Assembly (NCBI GenBank): GCA_004211235.1
Contig: SEEY01000063.1
Span: forward strand, 1-11,459
Direction: 5' to 3'
DNA: 11,459 nt
DNA from: Rubrivivax sp.
GTDB lineage: Bacteria > Pseudomonadota > Gammaproteobacteria > Burkholderiales > Burkholderiaceae
The position numbers and the translations under genes were made by a program. Of this stretch, positions 6,388 through 11,459 are shown piece by piece (within the stretch, counting starts at the first letter, position 1; each line of letters opens with the position of its first letter). The notes beneath the pieces are model-generated. The model worked only from the letters and a program-made list of their open reading frames with translations. It ran no database searches and was not told where the DNA came from.

Positions 6388-7550
6388 CCCGCCAACGCGT
6401 CTGCGTCCTCGGCTCGACCGGCTCCATCGGCGTCAACACGCTGGACGTGCTGGCCCGCCATCCCGAGCGCTACGAGGTCGTCGCGCTGAGCGCGATGAGC
6501 CGTGTCGACGAGTTGCTCGCGCAGTGCCTGGCCTGGGCGCCGCGCTTCGCCGTGATGCCGGAGCGCGAGGCGGCCGCCCGGCTGCGCGAACGCCTGCGCG
6601 AAGCCGGCAGCCGCACCGAGGTGCTGGACGGCCCGCCCGCGCTGGCCGAGATCGCGGCGCACACGGAGGTCGACATCGTCATGGCGGCCATCGTCGGTGC
6701 CGCCGGCCTCGCGCCGGCCATCGCCGCAGCCCGCGCGGGCAAGCGCCTGCTGCTCGCCAACAAGGAAGCCATCGTCGTTGGCGGCGCGCTGTTCATGCAG
6801 GCGGTGGAGCAGGGCGGCGCGACGCTGCTGCCCATCGACAGCGAGCACTCGGCCATCTTCCAGTGCCTGCCCGAGGACCGCACGACCTGGCACCAGCGCG
6901 TTGACCACATCGTGCTGACCGCTTCCGGCGGCCCCTTCCGCAGCCGCGACCCCGCCACGCTGGCCGACGTGACGCCCGACCAGGCCTGCGCCCATCCCAA
7001 CTGGGTCATGGGCCGCAAGATCTCGGTTGACTCGGCGACCATGATGAACAAGGCGCTGGAAGTCATCGAGGCGCGCTGGCTGTTCAACCTCGCGCCCGAG
7101 CAGATCAAGGTGGTCATCCATCCGCAGAGCATCATCCACTCGATGGTGGTCTGCCGCGACCAGTCCGTGCTCGCCCAACTCGGCACGCCCGACATGCGCG
7201 TGCCCATCGCCTACGGGCTGTCCTTCCCCGAGCGCATCACGTCCGGCGCCAGCCGCCTCGACCTGCTGACGACGCCGAATCTCACGTTCGAGGAGGCCGA
7301 CGCGGCACGCTTCCCCGGCCTGCACCTGTCCTGGCAGGCGCTGCGTGGCGCGGAGGGCAGCACGACGGTGCTGAATGCGGCCAACGAGATTGCCGTCGAT
7401 GCCTTCCTGAACGGCCGGCTGCGCTTCGACCGCATCCATGCCGTCAACGCGCAATGCCTGGCCGACGTTCAGCCGGGCGACTGCGCTTCCATCGAGGCGT
7501 TGCTCGATCTCGATGCCCGCACGCGCCGCCACGCGAAACAGCTGCTGTGA
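6384..7550 (+). CDS. dxr: 1-deoxy-D-xylulose 5-phosphate reductoisomerase
   Basis: Encodes a 388-residue enzyme that rearranges and reduces 1-deoxy-D-xylulose 5-phosphate to 2-C-methylerythritol 4-phosphate with NADPH, the first committed step of the MEP isoprenoid pathway and the target of fosmidomycin. The N-terminal NADPH-binding motif is VLGSTGSIG (Gly10-Gly16). LLANKEAIV is the NADPH/substrate segment. [12 protein letters not shown] carries metal ligands Asp152 and Glu154 (Asp150 and Glu152 in E. coli), SGGPFR is the flexible-loop region and [14 protein letters not shown] supplies further active-site residues. The frame is open for 236 codons upstream, but that is a shadow of cdsA; the ATG at 6384 overlaps the cdsA stop by four bases and gives the family N-terminus. 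Its product feeds UppS, encoded two genes upstream. Confidence 0.97.
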   Translation: MTRQRVCVLGSTGSIGVNTLDVLARHPERYEVVALSAMSRVDELLAQCLAWAPRFAVMPEREAAARLRERLREAGSRTEVLDGPPALAEIAAHTEVDIVMAAIVGAAGLAPAIAAARAGKRLLLANKEAIVVGGALFMQAVEQGGATLLPIDSEHSAIFQCLPEDRTTWHQRVDHIVLTASGGPFRSRDPATLADVTPDQACAHPNWVMGRKISVDSATMMNKALEVIEARWLFNLAPEQIKVVIHPQSIIHSMVVCRDQSVLAQLGTPDMRVPIAYGLSFPERITSGASRLDLLTTPNLTFEEADAARFPGLHLSWQALRGAEGSTTVLNAANEIAVDAFLNGRLRFDRIHAVNAQCLADVQPGDCASIEALLDLDARTRRHAKQLL

Positions 7551-8911
7551 CCACCCTCATCGCCTTTCTCGTCGCCCTCGCGCTGCTGATCGCCGTGCAT
7601 GAGTGGGGCCACTATCGCGTCGCCCGGGCCTGCGGCGTCAAGGTGCTGCGCTTTTCCATCGGATTCGGCCGCGTGCTGTGGCGCCGTGTCGGGCGTGACG
7701 GCACCGAGTTCACGCTGAGCGCCCTGCCGCTCGGCGGCTATGTGCGCATGCTCGACGAGCGCGAAGGGCCGGTCGCGCCGCAGGAGCGCGCGCAGGCCTT
7801 CAACCAGCGTCCGCTGCGCCAGCGCGCGGCCATCGTCGCGGCCGGCCCGGCGGCGAACTGGGTGCTCGCGATCCTGCTGTTTGCCGCCGTCGCGTGGCTG
7901 GGCAGCGAGGTACCCAAGTCCGTGCTCGGCACGCCGCCCGCCGGCTCTCTCGCCGAGCGCGCCGGTGTGCGCCCTGGCGACCTGGTGAGCGCCGTCTCCG
8001 ACGATGGCCAGTCCTGGGACGACGTTGCGTCGCTGGCCGACCTGCAGAGCGCTGTCGGCCGTGCGCAAGCGCTGGGGGAGCCGCTGTTCCTGACGGTCGT
8101 TGGCAAGGGCGGACATGGTTCGCGCAGCCTGAAGCTGGAGACCGAGCGGCTGGTCGGCCGCGCACCGGATGGCCAGCTTTACAACGACATCGGCCTCGTG
8201 CCCTATACCGAGCCGGTGATTGGCGTGGTGCGCCCGGGCAGTGCCGGCGAGGCGTCGGGACTGCGGGCCGGTGATCGTGTGATGTCCATCGACGGTCAGG
8301 GGGTGCCGGACTTCGGCTATCTGCGCGACGCGATCCGCCGCGCGCACGATGGTGACAAGCCCCTCGCGATGGCCTGGCGTGTGGAGCGCGGCGGCCAGCC
8401 CGTCGAGTTGCAGGCCACGCCCCGCATGGCCGACGAAGGCCAGCGCCGCGTGCCGCGCCTGGAAATCGGCATGGGCAGCACGCCTGAGCGCGTCTTCGTC
8501 AGCCATGGCGTCATCGACGGCCTGTGGCTCGGCGTCCAGCAGAGCTGGGAGATGGCCTCCACGACGGTGCGCCTGCTCGGCCGCATGCTGATCGGCGAGG
8601 CCTCGTTGAAGAACCTCGGCGGGCCGCTGGCCATCGCCGATGCGGCGGGCCAGTCCGCCAAGGCGGGGCTGGTGCCCTATCTCGACTTCCTGGCCAGGAT
8701 CTCTCTCAGCCTGGCGGTCCTGAACCTCCTGCCGCTGCCAATGCTCGATGGCGGGCACCTCATGTATCATCTTTTTGAGGGTCTGAGTGGCCGCCCCGTC
8801 TCCGAATGGTGGCAACGGCAACTGCAGCGCGCCGGCGCGCTGATCCTGGTGCTGATGATGGCTTTGGCCTTTTCCAACGACATTGCCTCCCGACTCACGG
8901 GCTGGCATTGA
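7547..8911 (+). CDS. rseP: RIP metalloprotease RseP (site-2 protease)
   Basis: Encodes a 454-residue inner-membrane zinc protease that cuts the anti-sigma factor RseA within the membrane after DegS, releasing sigma E, and that also clears signal-peptide remnants. The zinc motif HEWGH (His18, Glu19, His22) lies in the first membrane helix. [13 protein letters not shown] (from residue 100) forms the second span, and [11 protein letters not shown] near residue 393 supplies the third zinc ligand, Asp401. Between them are two periplasmic PDZ domains (roughly residues 115-195 and 210-300), each with a typical [14 protein letters not shown] or [14 protein letters not shown] type segment. A last helix lies at about 430-445. 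The start is a GTG overlapping the dxr stop by four bases (GTGA); no other start fits, because the HExxH motif must sit close to the N-terminus. rseP-bamA-skp is the usual order. Confidence 0.96.
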   Translation: MTTLIAFLVALALLIAVHEWGHYRVARACGVKVLRFSIGFGRVLWRRVGRDGTEFTLSALPLGGYVRMLDEREGPVAPQERAQAFNQRPLRQRAAIVAAGPAANWVLAILLFAAVAWLGSEVPKSVLGTPPAGSLAERAGVRPGDLVSAVSDDGQSWDDVASLADLQSAVGRAQALGEPLFLTVVGKGGHGSRSLKLETERLVGRAPDGQLYNDIGLVPYTEPVIGVVRPGSAGEASGLRAGDRVMSIDGQGVPDFGYLRDAIRRAHDGDKPLAMAWRVERGGQPVELQATPRMADEGQRRVPRLEIGMGSTPERVFVSHGVIDGLWLGVQQSWEMASTTVRLLGRMLIGEASLKNLGGPLAIADAAGQSAKAGLVPYLDFLARISLSLAVLNLLPLPMLDGGHLMYHLFEGLSGRPVSEWWQRQLQRAGALILVLMMALAFSNDIASRLTGWH

Positions 8912-8931
8912 CACTGAACTCCCCGGTCCTC

Positions 8932-11280
8932 ATGTCCTTTTCTTTCAGTTCGGGAGCGAAGCGTCGCCCCTCCCTCCTGGCGTTGGCTCTCTTGGGGATC
9001 TTCCAGTCGGGATTGGCCTGGGCGGTCGACCCCTTCGTGTTGAAGGACATCCGCGTCGAGGGCCTGCAGCGCACCGACCCGGGTACCGTCTTCGCGTCGC
9101 TGCCATTCCGCATCGGCGATCTCTACAACGATGAAAAAGGTGCCGCCGCGCTGCGTGCGCTGTTCGCCACCGGCCTGTTCAAGGACGTGCGCATCAGCAT
9201 CGAAGGTGACGCCGTCGTCGTCATCATCGATGAGCGCCCGATCATCGCCAACGTCAACTTCGTCGGCCTGAAGGAGTTCGATACCGAGGCGCTGTCCAAG
9301 TCGCTGAAGGACGTCGGCATTGGCGAAGGCAAGCCCTTCGACAAGGCCCTGGCCGACCGCGCCGAGCAGGAACTCAAGCGCCAGTACCTGACGCGCAGCC
9401 TGTACGGCGCCGAGGTCACGACGACGATCACGCCTATCGAGCGCAACCGCGTCAACGTCAGCTTCAACGTGAGTGAAGGCGAGCCGGCCAAGATCGCCGA
9501 GATCCGCATCCTCGGCAGCAAGGTGTTCTCCGAGAGCACGTTGATGGGCCTGCTGGAGCAGACGACGACCGGCTGGCTGACCTGGTACACCAAGACCGAC
9601 CGCTACTCGCGCGCCAAGCTCAATGCGGACCTGGAAACCATCCGCAGCTACTACCTGAACCGCGGCTACCTCGAGTTCAACGTCACTTCGACGCAGGTGA
9701 CGATCTCGCCCGACAAGCAGAGCATCAGCATCGCCATCACGGTCAGTGAAGGCCAGCCCTACACGGTCACCGGCATCAAGCTCGAAGGCGACTACCTCGG
9801 CCGCGAGGAGGACTTCAAACACCTCGTCATGCTCAAGCCCGGCCAGGCCTACAACGGCGAGACGGTGCAGAACACGACGCGCGCCTTCAACGACCTGTTC
9901 GGCACCTACGGCTATGCCTTTGCCCGCGTCGACAGCCGCCCCGACATCGACCGCGCCACCGGCCAGGTTGTCGTCACCTTCGTTGCCGAGCCGCAGCGTC
10001 GCGTCTACGTGCGCAAGGTCATCCTCTCCGGCAACTCGCGCACTCGCGACGAAGTCATCCGCCGCGAGTTCCGCCAGTTCGAGGCCGCGTGGTACGACGG
10101 CCAGAAGATCAAGGCGTCGCGCGACCGCGTCGAACGACTGGGCTACTTCAAGGACAAGGAAGTCAACATCGACACCCAGGAGGTGCCGGGCGCGCAGGAT
10201 CAGGTCGACGTGATCCTGACCGTTGTCGAGCGGCCCACGGGCGCCATCACGGTCGGCGCCGGCTACTCGAGCCAGACCAAGCTGTCCTTCACCGGCTCCA
10301 TCCGCCAGGACAACGTCTTTGGTTCCGGCAACTACCTCGGCATCGACGTGGCGACCGCCCGCACCGGCCGCCAGCTGCAGATCAGCACGGTCGACCCGTA
10401 CTTCACCGTCGACGGCGTCTCCCGCGCCATCGACCTGTTCTACCGCACGACCCGCCCGATCAATACCCTCGGCGAGGAGTACCAGTACGTCACCAAGGGC
10501 GGCGCGATCCGCTTCGGCGTGCCCTTCTCGGAACTCGACACGGTGTTCTTCGGCATCGGCTACGAGCAGACCGACATCACGACCTCCCGCGGCCTGCCCA
10601 ACAGCTATCTGCTGTTCGTCAACCAGTTCGGCCAGCGCAGCAATTCCATTCCGCTGACGGTGGGCTGGCAGCGCGACAGCCGTGACAGCGTCATCACGCC
10701 GCTCAAGGGCCGCTACTCGCGCGTCAATCTCGAAGCCAGTCCGCTCGGCGATGCCAAGTTCGCGCGCCTGAACATGCAGTACCAGGAGTACTTCGAGATC
10801 ACCAACAAGATCACGCTGGGCATCAACAGCGAGCTTGGCTGGGGTGTCGGCCTGGGCGGCAAGCCCTATCCGATCTTCAAGAACTTCTACGGCGGCGGCC
10901 TGGGCTCGGTGCGGGTCTTCGAAGCCGGCTCGCTTGGGCCTGTGGACCCGACCGGCTCCTACATCGGCGGCAACCGGCGCTTCAATCTGAACGCCGAGCT
11001 CTACCTGCCGGTGCCGGGCAGCGGCAACGACAAGAGCTTCCGCATCTTCGGCTTCGCCGACATGGGCGGCGTCTGGAGCCCCGACGCCAAGCTCAACTGG
11101 AAGACGCTCAGCAGCGACACCGCGCACGATGGCAAGGACATGGTGCGCGTGTCCGCCGGTATCGGCCTGAGCTGGATTTCGCCGATGGGACCGCTTCGCC
11201 TCAGCTACGGCAAGCCGATCCGCAAATCGAGCAAGGATAGAATCGAGAAATTCCAATTCCAGATCGGGACTGCATTCTGA
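8932..11280 (+). CDS. bamA: Outer membrane protein assembly factor BamA
   Basis: Encodes a 782-residue Omp85 protein, the central subunit of the BAM complex that folds beta-barrel proteins into the outer membrane. A signal peptide (residues 1-31) has a KRR n-region, a hydrophobic LLALALLGIF core and an AWA cleavage site. Five POTRA domains follow to about residue 420; the first starts at FVLKDIRVEGLQRTD. The C-terminal 16-strand barrel ends with FQFQIGTAF, whose final Phe fits the beta-signal. The lid-loop motif, VRGF in nearly all relatives, reads VRVF here at residues 660-663; the key Arg661 is kept, as is the Asp of FADMGG (Asp710) at the expected partner position. I chose the ATG at 8932, which puts the signal peptide at the start; an in-frame TTG at 8908 overlaps the rseP stop and would add eight residues. 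Translation is probably coupled to rseP. Confidence 0.97.
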   Translation: MSFSFSSGAKRRPSLLALALLGIFQSGLAWAVDPFVLKDIRVEGLQRTDPGTVFASLPFRIGDLYNDEKGAAALRALFATGLFKDVRISIEGDAVVVIIDERPIIANVNFVGLKEFDTEALSKSLKDVGIGEGKPFDKALADRAEQELKRQYLTRSLYGAEVTTTITPIERNRVNVSFNVSEGEPAKIAEIRILGSKVFSESTLMGLLEQTTTGWLTWYTKTDRYSRAKLNADLETIRSYYLNRGYLEFNVTSTQVTISPDKQSISIAITVSEGQPYTVTGIKLEGDYLGREEDFKHLVMLKPGQAYNGETVQNTTRAFNDLFGTYGYAFARVDSRPDIDRATGQVVVTFVAEPQRRVYVRKVILSGNSRTRDEVIRREFRQFEAAWYDGQKIKASRDRVERLGYFKDKEVNIDTQEVPGAQDQVDVILTVVERPTGAITVGAGYSSQTKLSFTGSIRQDNVFGSGNYLGIDVATARTGRQLQISTVDPYFTVDGVSRAIDLFYRTTRPINTLGEEYQYVTKGGAIRFGVPFSELDTVFFGIGYEQTDITTSRGLPNSYLLFVNQFGQRSNSIPLTVGWQRDSRDSVITPLKGRYSRVNLEASPLGDAKFARLNMQYQEYFEITNKITLGINSELGWGVGLGGKPYPIFKNFYGGGLGSVRVFEAGSLGPVDPTGSYIGGNRRFNLNAELYLPVPGSGNDKSFRIFGFADMGGVWSPDAKLNWKTLSSDTAHDGKDMVRVSAGIGLSWISPMGPLRLSYGKPIRKSSKDRIEKFQFQIGTAF

Positions 11281-11459
11281 TGATGAGCAAGCTCTTGCAA
11301 TCGGTGGCCCTGGCCGCTTCGATGATGGTGGCCGCCTCGGCCGTGCAAGCCCAGGAACTGAAGATCGGCTTCGTCAACAGCGAGCGCGTGCTGCGCGAGG
11401 CCAACCTGGCGAAGGCCGCACAAGTCAAGCTGGAAGCGGAGTTCGGCAAGCGCGAGAAG
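11280..11459 (+). CDS. skp: Periplasmic chaperone Skp/OmpH, partial at 3' end
   Basis: The first 60 codons of an OmpH/Skp-family chaperone, which holds unfolded outer-membrane proteins in the periplasm on the way to BamA. Residues 1-24 form a signal peptide (KLLQ n-region, Ala-rich core, AVQA cleavage site). The mature start QELKIGFVNSERVLREA is the family's first beta strand, followed by a helix (AAQVKLEAEFGKREK) that would become one of the long coiled-coil arms. Two ATG codons in tandem (11280 and 11283) are possible starts; the first shares one base with the bamA stop (TGATG). The window cuts the gene at about a third of its usual length. By analogy with related genomes lpxD would be expected next, but that is outside the window. 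Confidence 0.9.
   Translation, partial: MMSKLLQSVALAASMMVAASAVQAQELKIGFVNSERVLREANLAKAAQVKLEAEFGKREK

Noticed and set aside
7454..7546. ATG-led extension of rseP by 31 residues from 7454
   Set aside because: It would overlap dxr by almost 100 bases and push the HExxH motif away from the N-terminus; the GTG at 7547 fits the family.
7469..8914. Long minus-strand open frame opposite rseP, and similar ones opposite tsf, pyrH, uppS, cdsA and dxr
   Set aside because: All are antisense shadows caused by high GC and codon bias; none shows a domain, a ribosome binding site or sensible composition.
8767..11256. An 829-codon open frame on the minus strand opposite bamA
   Set aside because: It mirrors the G/C-rich third positions of bamA. 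Its translation is low-complexity (Ala, Asp, Val, Gly, Arg) with no recognisable domain, and bamA itself is certain.
1..11459. CRISPR arrays, insertion sequences, tRNA or rRNA genes, phage or defence genes
   Set aside because: I looked for regular spacer-repeat patterns, transposase motifs with terminal repeats and RNA-gene signatures and saw none. The only repeated unit is the pair between pyrH and frr.

Overview
The window is a high-GC housekeeping locus from a betaproteobacterium, most likely of the order Burkholderiales. The evidence is the gene order rpsB-tsf-pyrH-frr-uppS-cdsA-dxr-rseP-bamA-skp, the strong G/C preference at third codon positions, and the sequence style of the EF-Ts, BamA and Skp proteins. 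Genus cannot be fixed by eye; a Leptothrix/Rubrivivax/Roseateles-like lineage is a guess.

Layout. Positions 1-1261 hold, on the minus strand, most of a DadA-like FAD-dependent oxidoreductase that runs off the left edge. Positions 1262-1583 are a divergent intergenic region. It carries a possible -10 box, a GC-rich hairpin and a long bulged hairpin in what should be the rpsB mRNA leader. From 1584 to the right edge all genes lie on the plus strand. The first three genes (rpsB, tsf, pyrH) are separated by gaps of about 80 bases, each holding a strong hairpin with the form of an intrinsic terminator or attenuator. Between pyrH and frr is a 128-base gap filled by two tandem copies of a palindromic, REP-like repeat of about 48 bases; the second copy runs into the frr ribosome binding site. 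From frr onwards the genes are packed: cdsA/dxr and dxr/rseP overlap by 4 bases, bamA/skp by 1 base, and frr/uppS, uppS/cdsA and rseP/bamA are 14-23 bases apart.

Function. The cluster joins translation (ribosomal protein S2, EF-Ts, ribosome recycling factor), UMP phosphorylation for nucleotide supply, and envelope building. The envelope genes cover undecaprenyl-diphosphate synthesis, CDP-diacylglycerol synthesis, the first committed MEP isoprenoid step (which feeds UppS), the RseP site-2 protease of the envelope stress response, the BamA outer-membrane insertase and the Skp periplasmic chaperone.

I found no previously undescribed multi-gene system here. The items most worth a second look are the tandem repeat that merges into the frr ribosome binding site, the rpsB leader hairpin, and a Val in place of Gly in the normally invariant VRGF motif of BamA.
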